Made by a program: the position numbers and the translations under genes
Part shown: piece after piece, positions 16,965-25,470 of the stretch
How positions within the stretch are numbered: position 1 is the stretch's first letter
Layout of the letters: each line of letters opens with the position of its first letter
Notes under the pieces: generated by a model
Databases searched by the model: none
The model's input: the letters and a program-made list of their open reading frames with translations, nothing else
What the model was told of the DNA's origin: nothing
Source: Natronoglomus mannanivorans
GTDB taxonomy: Archaea > Halobacteriota > Halobacteria > Halobacteriales > Natrialbaceae
Assembly: GCA_025517485.1 (NCBI GenBank)
Contig: JAOPKB010000001.1
Location: 124,001-188,000, forward strand
Direction of reading: 5' to 3'
Length of the DNA: 64,000 nt

Positions 16965-18278
16965 ATGTCGGTCACTTCGACGATTCGCGGACTGACTCGC
17001 TTCGACGCCCTCGCGCTGACGGCGCTGATCTGGTTCCTCGCGAAGTTCCTTCGGTACGCGTTCCCGCCGCTGTTCGAGCCACTGCAGGGTGCCTACGGTG
17101 TCTCGAACACCGTCATCGGGGCCGCGTTCACCGGCTTCATGCTCGTCTACGCGCTCATGCAGTTTCCCTCCGGGTTGCTCGCCGACCGTCTCGGCTCCGT
17201 AATCGTGATCACGGCCGGCGCACTGCTCGCCGCCGTCGCCGCCTTCGTCGTCGTCCTCGAGCCACCGTTCGCGTTCCTCGTCGGCGCGATGATGTTGATG
17301 GGCGCCGGAACGGGGGCCCACAAGACGGTCGCGATCCGCCTGCTCTCCCGGACGTATCCGGCCCGAACGGGGCGGGCACTCGGCGTGCTCGATACCGTCG
17401 GCACCTTCGGTGGCGTGGCCGCTCCGGCGGCGGTCGTCGCGGTCGCGAGCGTTCCTCTGTTGTTCGATCCGGGGTGGCGAACCCTCTTTTTCGCCGCGGG
17501 ACTCGTCGGAATCGGACTGGCCGCGGCATTCGCGATTCAGGTTCCGAAGCGGCTTCCCGGTGAGGCGAGTACGATCACCGAGGTCGACGCGGAGTCTGGA
17601 TCCAAGACTGGGGCCGGAACCGAGACTGAGATCGAAACCGATAGCGTCGAACCCGCTGCCGGCAACAGCTCGGCCGGTGTCCAGCGGTACCTCGAGCTCT
17701 TTCGAGAGTGGCGATTCTCGGTCTTCGTCGTCGTCACGATCCTGTTTTCGTTCACGTACAACGGCGTCGTCGCGTTCTTCCCGCTGTATCTCGTCCAGGA
17801 GGCGGGACTCGACGGGACCACCGCCGGCCTCCTCTACAGCGTGCTGTTCGCACTGAGTCTCGTCCAACTCGTCACCGGCGAGGTCAGCGACCGGATCGGG
17901 AAGCTGCCGGTCATCGTGGCGACGCAGGGACTGGCGACCGTTTCGCTCGCTGCGTTCGTCCTCCTGACCGGGACCGGGGGGCCGCTCGTTCTCGGGGCGA
18001 CGATCGTCGCCGTCGGCATCGGCTCTCACGGCTTTCGGCCCGTCCGCGGCTCCTATCTCATGTCGGTCCTCCCGACGTCGATCGCGGGCGGGAGCCTCGG
18101 CATCGTCCGCACCCTGTTGATGGGGGCGGGGGCGATCTCGCCGACGGTCGTCGGCTACCTCTCGGAAACCGTCGGCTTCCGACCTGCGTTCTGGTTGCTC
18201 ACCGCCTCGATCGCCCTTGCGACCGCGTTGAGTGCCGTTCTGCTGGTCCTCGAGCCGGGTCGAACGACGAGCGAGTGA
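16965..18278 (+). CDS. MFS transporter
   Basis: 437 residues with about 12 membrane helices split by a central acidic loop (residues ~200-235, rich in Thr/Glu/Gly). The MFS loop-2/3 motif appears as GLLADRLGS and its C-terminal copy as GEVSDRIGK. Proton- or sodium-coupled import or export of a small molecule is likely; substrate unknown. The ATG at 16965 is followed directly by a transporter-like N-terminus; longer upstream readings are arginine/serine-rich and not credible. Confidence 0.88.
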   Translation: MSVTSTIRGLTRFDALALTALIWFLAKFLRYAFPPLFEPLQGAYGVSNTVIGAAFTGFMLVYALMQFPSGLLADRLGSVIVITAGALLAAVAAFVVVLEPPFAFLVGAMMLMGAGTGAHKTVAIRLLSRTYPARTGRALGVLDTVGTFGGVAAPAAVVAVASVPLLFDPGWRTLFFAAGLVGIGLAAAFAIQVPKRLPGEASTITEVDAESGSKTGAGTETEIETDSVEPAAGNSSAGVQRYLELFREWRFSVFVVVTILFSFTYNGVVAFFPLYLVQEAGLDGTTAGLLYSVLFALSLVQLVTGEVSDRIGKLPVIVATQGLATVSLAAFVLLTGTGGPLVLGATIVAVGIGSHGFRPVRGSYLMSVLPTSIAGGSLGIVRTLLMGAGAISPTVVGYLSETVGFRPAFWLLTASIALATALSAVLLVLEPGRTTSE

Positions 18279-18330
18279 GCCGACCGATCACCGACGTCCG
18301 ATCTCTTCCCCGACGCCACGAGAGGGCCAG

Positions 18331-18984
18331 CTACGGCAACCGATCGCTCGAGAACACGCTGGCTTCGATATTCCGGAGGTGCTTCCCGACCGCGCTCGGG
18401 GAAATATCGAGTTCACGGGCGAGGTCGGTTTGCGTTGCCTCTCGCGGGTTCTCGTAGTACCCCAGATCGATCGCCGTCCGGAGGACGTCTCGTTCTCGAG
18501 TCGTCAGCGACGCGAACACCGTCGCCACGTTCGGACGGTAGGTGCCGACGGACTCGACGGTGACGTCGACCCCCTCTGGCGGCTCTAGCCCGTCGCCGAA
18601 GACGTGGTCCCCGCTCCCGACGATGGTGTATCGCTGTCCGCCGTCGCCGGTGTATTCGACCGGCATCTCGACGACGAACTCGGTGGCTCGCTGGTGTTCG
18701 AACAGCGCTACCGTACGGTCGTTCGGAACGATTCGAGAGTAACCGATCCCCTCGTCACTGGTCGCGGAGACGGCGAAATCGAGAACCGCCTCCGACTCGG
18801 CGAGGATCTCACGGTAACGGTTCGGATCGCCGCTCACTCGAGCGACCATTGCGATCGTCCCGTCCGAGAGGAGTTCGACGTGGTGAACCGCCTCGGGCGT
18901 GACGTCTGGATCCTCGAGCAGTGCTCGGTCTACGGGGTGAAAGTACCCCTCGGTCGGTCGAGCGACGAACGTCACGTAGCGCAT
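18331..18984 (-). CDS. Bacterio-opsin-activator-type HTH regulator (HTH_10)
   Basis: 217 residues. The C-terminal ~60 residues are the HTH_10 domain (LTTRERDVLRTAIDLGYYENP, then TQTDLARELDISPSAVGKHLRNIE). The N-terminal ~150 residues are the sensor-like part usual in haloarchaeal Bat-type regulators. ATG 18984 is chosen over ATG 18996 because a TATA box centred near 19012 predicts transcription starting within a few bases of 18984. It is divergent from the FAD monooxygenase at 19077 and is a candidate regulator of it. Confidence 0.88.
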   Translation of the reverse strand: MRYVTFVARPTEGYFHPVDRALLEDPDVTPEAVHHVELLSDGTIAMVARVSGDPNRYREILAESEAVLDFAVSATSDEGIGYSRIVPNDRTVALFEHQRATEFVVEMPVEYTGDGGQRYTIVGSGDHVFGDGLEPPEGVDVTVESVGTYRPNVATVFASLTTRERDVLRTAIDLGYYENPREATQTDLARELDISPSAVGKHLRNIEASVFSSDRLP

Positions 18985-19007
18985 CGGTCGGAACATGATT
19001 CCGGTTC

Positions 19008-19017
19008 GATATAAATG
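19008..19017 (-). promoter_or_regulatory. TATA box of the HTH_10 regulator
   Basis: GATATAAATG (plus strand) gives CATTTATATC on the minus strand, centred about 28 bases upstream of ATG 18984. This spacing fits a leaderless mRNA and decides between the two candidate start codons. Confidence 0.6.
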
Positions 19018-19076
19018 AGTTCGTATGCGAACCGCCAGGTCCGTCCGCGTTCGAGACGTTGGTTCCGCTATCGACG

Positions 19077-20219
19077 ATGACCGACGTTTCGATTTCGATA
19101 CTCGGCGGTGGCATCGGCGGCCTCTGTGCGGCGCTCGCGCTTCGTCAGGTGGGTTTCGAGCCGACGGTGTACGAACGGACGGACGAACTTCGACCCGTCG
19201 GCTCCGGTATCTGGATCCCCCCGAACGGCATGGCAGCACTCGAGGTTCTCGGAGTCGCCGAGGCCGTCGAAGAGCGAGGCGTGGCTCTCGACCGAACGGT
19301 CATCCGAACGACGACAGGACGAACACTGACGAGCACCGACCTGCGAGCACGGGCGAGTGCCGTCGGACTCGAACGAACGATGGTCTCGATTCGTCGGTCG
19401 GCGCTCCAGGACGTGTTGGTCGACCGTCTCCCGAACGACTCGTTGGAACTCGGAATGGAAGGCGCGGCCGTCGATCCGGAACGACCGGCGATACGGTTCG
19501 CCGACGGAACCGAACGGACCGCCGATCTCGTCGTCGGAGCGGACGGTATTCGCTCGATTACCCGTCGAACGCTCTTCCCGGAGCAATCAGTGCGATACGC
19601 GGGCGGCGTCACCTACCGTGGACTCGTCGAGACACCGCTCCCCGACCGCGCCTCTCGCGACGCGACCGCGATCTGGGGCCGGTCGAAGCGATTCGGGTAC
19701 TCTGCTGTCGGTCGGAATCGAGCCTGGTGGTTCGCGGTCCTCCCGGCTGACGCCCCCGACGAGGTCCCCGAACTGGGAGCCGACGAACTGGCCGAACGGT
19801 ACGACGACTTTCCGGACCCCGTTTCCGATCTCGTCGCCGCGACCGACCGTCTCGTTCGAACCCCGCTCACGGACCTTCCACCGCTCGAGCGCTGGCACCG
19901 AAATCGCGTGACGCTGCTCGGCGACGCGGCACACGCGATGACACCAAATCTCGCGCAGGGAAGCGCACAGGCGATGGAGGACGCCGTCGTCCTCGCCGCA
20001 TGTCTTCGCGAACAGGGCGTCGGTCGACGAGCGCTTCGCGAGTACGAATCCCGGCGGAAGCCGCGAGCCGACCGGATCAGTCGGCAGTCGCGTCTGCAGG
20101 GACGACTCGGCCAGCTCGAGCATCCGATACTCATCGGTGTACGGAACGCCGTGTTCCGACTGATGCCCTCGGCGGTGATGGGGCGTCAGGTTGAACGACA
20201 GTTCGCGGTCGACTTCTGA
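19077..20219 (+). CDS. FAD-dependent monooxygenase (group A, aromatic hydroxylase-like)
   Basis: 380 residues. Class A flavoprotein hydroxylase fingerprints are present: GxGxxG as GGGIGGLCAALAL at residues ~8-20, the DG motif VVGADGIRSITRR, and the GD motif LLGDAAHAMTPNLAQGSAQAMEDA. Closest in style to salicylate or zeaxanthin-epoxidase-like enzymes that use NAD(P)H and O2. ATG 19077 replaces a longer GTG-type frame. The divergent HTH_10 regulator and the downstream cupin suggest a small oxidative module, but the substrate is unknown. Confidence 0.9.
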   Translation: MTDVSISILGGGIGGLCAALALRQVGFEPTVYERTDELRPVGSGIWIPPNGMAALEVLGVAEAVEERGVALDRTVIRTTTGRTLTSTDLRARASAVGLERTMVSIRRSALQDVLVDRLPNDSLELGMEGAAVDPERPAIRFADGTERTADLVVGADGIRSITRRTLFPEQSVRYAGGVTYRGLVETPLPDRASRDATAIWGRSKRFGYSAVGRNRAWWFAVLPADAPDEVPELGADELAERYDDFPDPVSDLVAATDRLVRTPLTDLPPLERWHRNRVTLLGDAAHAMTPNLAQGSAQAMEDAVVLAACLREQGVGRRALREYESRRKPRADRISRQSRLQGRLGQLEHPILIGVRNAVFRLMPSAVMGRQVERQFAVDF

Positions 20220-20303
20220 ACACGTCGTTGCCCCTCCACACCCTCGCGGGCGGCTGCCTGTGCCGGGCCTGATTTTTTCACGCCGACTGTGGACTCTCGA
20301 GCT

Positions 20304-20669
20304 ATGTACTCACTGGTAACTTTCGACGACGTCGAGCGACGTGACCTCGAGGGCGAAGCGCCGACGCTTCGGTCCGTCGGCCACGCCCTCCAGTCCGAGG
20401 AGATGCGACTGGCGGTCTGGGAGTACGAGGCGGGTGAGGAGAACGCGTTTCACCGACAGGACCGGCAAGAAGAGTTCTACGTCGTTCTCGATGGGCGATT
20501 CGACGTGACGATCGAACGCGGAGACGACAGGGACGTCCTCGAGTTGCGCCGAAACGACTTCCTCGTCGTGCCGCCGGAATCGTGGCGGCAGTTCGAGGCC
20601 CGGGAACCGAGCACACTGCTGGCCGTCGGCGCACCGAACGTTCCGGACGACGCGATTCTCGAGTCCTGA
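20304..20669 (+). CDS. Cupin domain protein
   Basis: 121 residues forming one cupin barrel. Motif 1 is degenerate (FHRQDRQEEFYVVLDGRFDV, with one His and Glu-Glu) and motif 2 ends NDFLVVPPESWRQFEA, where the usual metal His is replaced. Metal binding is therefore doubtful and it may be a binding or regulatory cupin. It lies 84 bases after the monooxygenase on the same strand. Confidence 0.85.
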   Translation: MYSLVTFDDVERRDLEGEAPTLRSVGHALQSEEMRLAVWEYEAGEENAFHRQDRQEEFYVVLDGRFDVTIERGDDRDVLELRRNDFLVVPPESWRQFEAREPSTLLAVGAPNVPDDAILES

Positions 20670-20850
20670 TCCCCCGACTCTGCTGTGTCGGGCGTCTACT
20701 CGGAGTCGTCATCTGGGCGAAGAGGTGGTTCACCTCCAACTCGGGACCAGGCACCGCTCTCCTGTGAATTCAGAACCAGTCACTGCTGTGCTTCGGGAAG
20801 AGTTGCCATCTCGAGGTAGGAGACCTGTCAGCGCTCACGGTGAATGAGTC

Positions 20851-23800
20851 TCACGCTTGCGCCGAGACCACTGCGGCGACCAAGAGCCCGACGCCGAGAA
20901 TTATCGCGACGAACCCCAGTGAGGCCTCACCGCTGACCGCGAACACGCCGCCAGCGACGATCCCAGCCCCGCTGCCACCGGCGAGTACCGACGTCGTGAG
21001 ATCCGTCTTCTCCCCGGCCTGGACGGCCTCGAGGTCCTCGCGAAGCGCCTCGAGTTCGGCGGCGTCGAGTGTCGATTCCGAGTCCGAACCCGAATCAGAC
21101 GACTGCGTCGTCTCCGACTTCGACTCCACATCGGCACGCACCGCCTCGAGATCGTCGACGATATCCTCGATCTGCTCGTCCAGCGAGGAGACGCGGCCCT
21201 CGACCGTCTCGAGCTCGCTCTCGAGGACGACGTTCCCGTCCGGATCGAGATCGCTGACGGTTCCGACCTCGGCCTGGACGTCCGAGAGGGTCTCCTCGAC
21301 GTCCGCCGTCTGCGAGTCGAGTCGGTCGACGTCGGCCTCGAGATCGGCGATCGCCTCGGAGTCACCCACGTCATCTCGAAGGGCTGTGAGTTCCGACTCG
21401 AGGTCGGCGACCGTCGCCTCGAGTTCGTCGACGTCCGTGTCGCTACCTGCCCCGTCCCCAGTGTCCTCCGTCTTCGCATCAGCGTCGATCCCCTCGAGTG
21501 TCTCGTCGAGTTCGTCGAGACGTTCCTCGAGGTCCGCTAACGTGTCGCTCGTCTCGGACAGTGACTCGCTGTTCTCCGAGGTCTCCGAAGCGACGTTCTC
21601 GAGTGCGCCCTCGCTGACAGCCCGGTCGTCGAGCGCGTCGATCCGGTCGTCGAGGTCTTCGAGTGACTCTTCGAGATCCGCCGTCGTCGCCTCGATCGTC
21701 TCGACGCGATCGACCTCCACGGCGTCTCCGTCGCTGTCGGCTGCATCGTCAACCGCTGCCTCGAGTTCCTCGACGGTCTCTTGGAGACTCGAGAGGTTCG
21801 TTTCGACGGACTCGACCGTGGCCTCGTCGACGGCTGGCTCGTGCTCGCCCGCCTCCTCGGCAAGTTCACGAACCGTCTCGAGGTCGGCCGTCGTCTCGTC
21901 GAGGTCGTCGCCGAGTTCGTCGACGCGGGACTCGAGCTCGCTCGTCTGCTCGTCGAGTGCCTCGACGTCGGCGTCGGTCTCCTCGCGGTGGTCCGCCGCC
22001 GTCTCGATCTCGCGTTCGACCGATTCCACGGCCGTCTCGATCTCCTCGAGTCGATCGCCGAGTTCCTCGCTGGTCTCCTCGAGGGAGTCGATCCGCTCGG
22101 TCCGTTCCTCGAGGCCCGCTTCGTTCTCGCCGACGGCCGTCGAGAGTTGGTCGTGGGCCTCGTCGACGGATTCGAGCTCCGTCTCGAGTTCCTCGAGTTC
22201 GTCGCGGAGGGCGTCGACGGCGGTCTCGGTCGCAGCCGCTCGTTCGGTCGCTTCGACTGTCTCTTCGAGCTCGCCAACGTCGCTCTCGATCGATTCGAGA
22301 CGGTCGGTGGCGTCTGTGAACTCATCTGCGAGGCCATCGTGGTCCGCAGTCAACTCGGCGACCGACTCCTCGAGCGTCTCGACGTCGTCGTCGACGGCAT
22401 CGAGCGTCGCCGAGAGCTCGGAGACCGTCTCGGCGTCCGCGGCGTCGGCCTCGAGCGACTCGACTGCTGCTTCGAGATCCGACAGCGCGGATTCGACCGT
22501 AGCCGTCGTCTCCTCCAGCTCTGTCACCGCCGTTTCCGCGGCCGCCTCCGCTTCGAGCGTCTCGAGCTCCGTCGCGAGGTCCGCGAGTGAGTCCTCGAGC
22601 GTCGCGGTCGTTCCCTCGAGGTCGTCCAGTTCGGACTCGACTGTGCCGAGTTCCTCGCTCGTCGCACCCTCTGACTCGAGCGTCGACACGGTCTCCCGGA
22701 GTCCGGCGATGTCGTCGGTCACCGACTCGAGACGCTCGTCGACGTCGGTTTCGACGTCCTCGAGGTGGCTCTCGGTCTCCTCGACGTGATCGTCGAACTG
22801 CGCATCGAGGTCCGCTTCGTGTTCTTCGAGTCGTGTCTCGGTCTCCTCGACGTGATCGTCGATGCGAGCGTCAGTATCCTCCACGAGGTCCTCGAGATCC
22901 TCGTCGATGTCCTCGACACGGCCGTCGATCGAGTTGACGACCTCGTCGAGTACCATCACGTCCGCCTCGACCGCATCGAGGTCCGAGCGCAGATCCGCGA
23001 GATCGGCGGTGGTCGCACTCTCGTCGGCGAGTTCCTGCAGTTCCGCTCGAAGCCCGACGACGCGATCGCCGAGGTCTCCGGTTCGCTCGGTGACGTCCTC
23101 GAGATCAGTTTCGAGCGCGTCGATCCCGGCCGCCAGACTGTCGCGTTGCTCGGCCGTCGCCGCCTCGAGCTCGTCGAGTTCGTCACCGAGTCCGTCGAGA
23201 TCGGTCTCGAGTTCGGTCACCGACGACTCGAGCGAGTCGATCTCGTCCTCGACGTCCGCGACCTCGTCGATCGTCGCGCGTGCGTTCGTCTCCGCCTCGA
23301 GCTCGTCGAGTTCCGCCGCGAACGCCTCGAGCCGTTCGTCGATGTCCGCCACCTCGTCGACCGACGCGGTCTGTTGTTCGATGGACTCGAGGTTCTCGAA
23401 GAGGTCCTCGACTTCCTCGGTGACTGTTTCGATCTCCTCGTCGCGGTTGGCCAACCGGTCGAATAGCTGGTCGACCGCCTCGTCCGACCCGTCGGAGTCG
23501 TCTGCGAGTCCGTCCTCGTCGAAGGTGAGCGTGCCGTCGGGTGTCGAACCGATCCCGTCGACGTTCGTCCCGATTCCTGTTCCCGCTCCCGAATCCAGAC
23601 CGGAGCTGGAACCGGAACCGGAACCGGAACTCGAGCCCGAATCCGACCAGGTGACCGTCTCGTAGGCGTCGACGTCGTCCTCTGCGGCGGCCAGCGCACC
23701 CCTGACCGGGCTGTCTGCGGGATCGTCGGCCAGTCGAACGCCGCGGATCGAAAACGGCAGGTCCGCAGCGTCGAACCGACCACCGAAGAGGAATTCGACG

Positions 23801-24639
23801 CCCTCGATGGCCTCGTCGCCGGCGACCGCGACCGGAACGGCGATTCCCTGCTGTAATTCGCTCTCGTCGGCTTGCTCGCGAATCGAATCGATCAGCGCCT
23901 CCGCGAGGGCGTCGTGGGCCTGTGCGAGTGCGCTCTCGATGCCGCCCCCTGCGGCCTCCGGATCGAGCGTGAACTCCTCGAGGACCGCCGCGACCTCCTC
24001 TCGGTCGGTTCCGGCCTCTGCGGCTGCAGTTTCGACGAGCCAGTCGCTCCCTTTCGCCAGCGAAAAGGCCATCACCGGGACGCCGTAGTAAGCCAGCGAG
24101 ACGGTCGTCGTCCCCGATTCGATACAGACGCCCAGTCCGGTGAAGTTGTCCTCGGCGAGCTGGTCGTAGATCACCGCGAATCCCTTGCTCACCGGCGTCC
24201 CCTCGTACCCCAGTCCGTCCAGAATCCTGCCGATCGCATCCCGATGGGCGTCGGTCGGCTCCTCCGCATCGAGGAGCGTTCCCGGCGTCGTGTAACAACA
24301 GCGCTCGCCCATCCCCTCCGCGAGGACGCGCTCGACGAGCGCCTCGAGTGCCGGTTCGGCGTGTTCACCGACGGTCAGAACGCCCGACGAAAACAGCGAC
24401 TCGAGATCGTCGGCCGCGTCGGTTTCGGCTGCGATTTCGGCCGCGTCGCTCCCGAGCACGTACGTCGCGTCGCCGTCGATGCTGACCGTCAGTACGTCGT
24501 CCGTCGTGACCCCTGCCTGCTCCAGGTGTTCGTCGTCGGCGGAGAGCACGACCGGCGGTTCCGCGTCGATCGTCGGGCCGTCGAGTGCGTCCCGTGCCGA
24601 CCGGAGAGCCCCCGTTCCGATATCGAGACCGTGTACCAT
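20851..24639 (-). CDS. Giant actin-like ATPase fused to coiled coil and membrane tail
   Basis: 1262 residues from ATG 24639. Residues 1 to ~330 look like an actin/MreB/Hsp70-fold ATPase: GLDIGTGALRSA (phosphate 1), GLGVCIESGTTTVSLAYYGV (phosphate 2, with Glu where Asp is usual) and FLFGGRFDAADLPFS (adenosine-like). A Ser/Gly-rich linker (~330-385) leads to an almost unbroken acidic coiled coil of about 800 residues with Leu/Val heptads. The last ~50 residues form one or two membrane helices (SVLAGGSGAGIVAGGVFAV and GFVAIILGVGLLVAAVVSA). The N-domain may relate to haloarchaeal actins such as salactin/volactin. The fusion suggests a membrane-tethered cytoskeletal rod (inference). Long plus-strand frames here are shadows. 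Confidence 0.85.
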   Translation of the reverse strand: MVHGLDIGTGALRSARDALDGPTIDAEPPVVLSADDEHLEQAGVTTDDVLTVSIDGDATYVLGSDAAEIAAETDAADDLESLFSSGVLTVGEHAEPALEALVERVLAEGMGERCCYTTPGTLLDAEEPTDAHRDAIGRILDGLGYEGTPVSKGFAVIYDQLAEDNFTGLGVCIESGTTTVSLAYYGVPVMAFSLAKGSDWLVETAAAEAGTDREEVAAVLEEFTLDPEAAGGGIESALAQAHDALAEALIDSIREQADESELQQGIAVPVAVAGDEAIEGVEFLFGGRFDAADLPFSIRGVRLADDPADSPVRGALAAAEDDVDAYETVTWSDSGSSSGSGSGSSSGLDSGAGTGIGTNVDGIGSTPDGTLTFDEDGLADDSDGSDEAVDQLFDRLANRDEEIETVTEEVEDLFENLESIEQQTASVDEVADIDERLEAFAAELDELEAETNARATIDEVADVEDEIDSLESSVTELETDLDGLGDELDELEAATAEQRDSLAAGIDALETDLEDVTERTGDLGDRVVGLRAELQELADESATTADLADLRSDLDAVEADVMVLDEVVNSIDGRVEDIDEDLEDLVEDTDARIDDHVEETETRLEEHEADLDAQFDDHVEETESHLEDVETDVDERLESVTDDIAGLRETVSTLESEGATSEELGTVESELDDLEGTTATLEDSLADLATELETLEAEAAAETAVTELEETTATVESALSDLEAAVESLEADAADAETVSELSATLDAVDDDVETLEESVAELTADHDGLADEFTDATDRLESIESDVGELEETVEATERAAATETAVDALRDELEELETELESVDEAHDQLSTAVGENEAGLEERTERIDSLEETSEELGDRLEEIETAVESVEREIETAADHREETDADVEALDEQTSELESRVDELGDDLDETTADLETVRELAEEAGEHEPAVDEATVESVETNLSSLQETVEELEAAVDDAADSDGDAVEVDRVETIEATTADLEESLEDLDDRIDALDDRAVSEGALENVASETSENSESLSETSDTLADLEERLDELDETLEGIDADAKTEDTGDGAGSDTDVDELEATVADLESELTALRDDVGDSEAIADLEADVDRLDSQTADVEETLSDVQAEVGTVSDLDPDGNVVLESELETVEGRVSSLDEQIEDIVDDLEAVRADVESKSETTQSSDSGSDSESTLDAAELEALREDLEAVQAGEKTDLTTSVLAGGSGAGIVAGGVFAVSGEASLGFVAIILGVGLLVAAVVSAQA

Positions 24640-24640
24640 G

Positions 24641-24658
24641 CCCCCGCTGAAACGGGGG
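24641..24658 (-). promoter_or_regulatory. Perfect hairpin abutting the start codon of the actin/coiled-coil gene
   Basis: CCCCCG (24641-24646), six-base loop, CGGGGG (24653-24658), one base upstream of the ATG at 24639. In the mRNA it would sequester the 5' side of the start codon. A possible TATA element (TAATTTTC on the minus strand near 24697-24704) would give a leader of about 35 bases that contains it. It could equally be a DNA operator. Confidence 0.55.
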
Positions 24659-24839
24659 ACCCTATTGGTAGTTTGGCCCCGAATACCAGAACTGAAAATT
24701 ACACTCACGATTCCAAGCGAGGAAAGCGGCGGCTCGAGAACACGCCTCGTCGGGTATATCGACGGTGTCGGGGCTTTTTCGGGCTCGAGACCACTCCTGC
24801 AAGCCAAATGTTGACTTGCGCCGTCGATGAACGGCCGAC

Positions 24840-25436
24840 ATGACCAGTCGACCAGCCATCATCGCCGTCGACGACGACCTCGCATCGATCGAATCCACAG
24901 TCAGCGGCGATCCGCAAACGGCGGTCGCCGAAGCCCGAACCAGTCTCGAGGAGTTCGCGAACAGCGAGGCCACGAGCCGGGCTCGTTCGTCACACTTGGA
25001 CGACGCCGACGCCGCTCTGTTGCGCGCTCAAGAGCAGACGTCGGACCGACCGGCTCGTCGGCTCGAGGCGATCCGGAACCGGATCCAGATCTACCGCGAG
25101 TCGGTCTCCCAGACCGGTGAAGACCTCGCGGTGATCGAATCGACGATTCGAGTCGACGAGAGCGACGACGGACGTCGAGACACGGCCCTCACCGAGTACC
25201 ACGACGAGACGGTCGAACTCGTCGCGACGGTCGTCAACGGCGGCATCGATCGGCGCGTCGTCCTCGCGGTCACGTTCTACGACGAGACCGGCACGGAACT
25301 CGACGACGCCGCGACCGACGAGCACGCGTTCGGCGCCGACGAACAGGCGACGATCTCGCTCGAGGTTCGCGTTCCCGACGGCGCGGCCTACTATACGGTG
25401 ACGGCGCTGGATGGGCAGACCCAGACCGTCGGTTGA
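24840..25436 (+). CDS. Hypothetical protein with helical N-domain and Ig-like C-domain
   Basis: 198 residues, family not recognised. Residues ~1-105 are helical and include two Arg/Leu-rich helices (ADAALLRAQEQTSDRPARRLEAIRNRIQIY). Residues ~125-198 read as a beta-sandwich of the FxLYD type (VELVATVVNGGIDRRVVLAVTFYDE ... ISLEVRVPDGAAYYTVTAL). No signal peptide or membrane segment is seen. It is divergent from the giant actin/coiled-coil gene, 200 bases away, and may share regulation with it. Confidence 0.7.
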   Translation: MTSRPAIIAVDDDLASIESTVSGDPQTAVAEARTSLEEFANSEATSRARSSHLDDADAALLRAQEQTSDRPARRLEAIRNRIQIYRESVSQTGEDLAVIESTIRVDESDDGRRDTALTEYHDETVELVATVVNGGIDRRVVLAVTFYDETGTELDDAATDEHAFGADEQATISLEVRVPDGAAYYTVTALDGQTQTVG

Positions 25437-25470
25437 GTCGATTCTTCGGACAGTGCGGAGCGACTCGGGC

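Noticed and set aside
16475..16975. 166-residue minus-strand frame covering the gap before the MFS gene
   Set aside because: Composition is Arg/Ser/Cys-rich and irregular, it overlaps the start of the better-supported gene at 16539 in another frame and contains the inverted repeat.
20690..20780. Short minus-strand reading ESGAWSRVGGEPPLRPDDDSE between the cupin gene and the giant gene
   Set aside because: Looks mildly protein-like, but it is only ~26 codons between stops with no start; too short to call even as a remnant.
20840..22789. 649-residue serine-rich plus-strand open frame, and other long frames within 20.9-24.6 kb
   Set aside because: It is the antisense of the coiled-coil coding repeats (Glu/Asp/Leu codons read backwards as Ser/Arg). 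No start context or domain is visible and the minus-strand reading is clearly the real gene.
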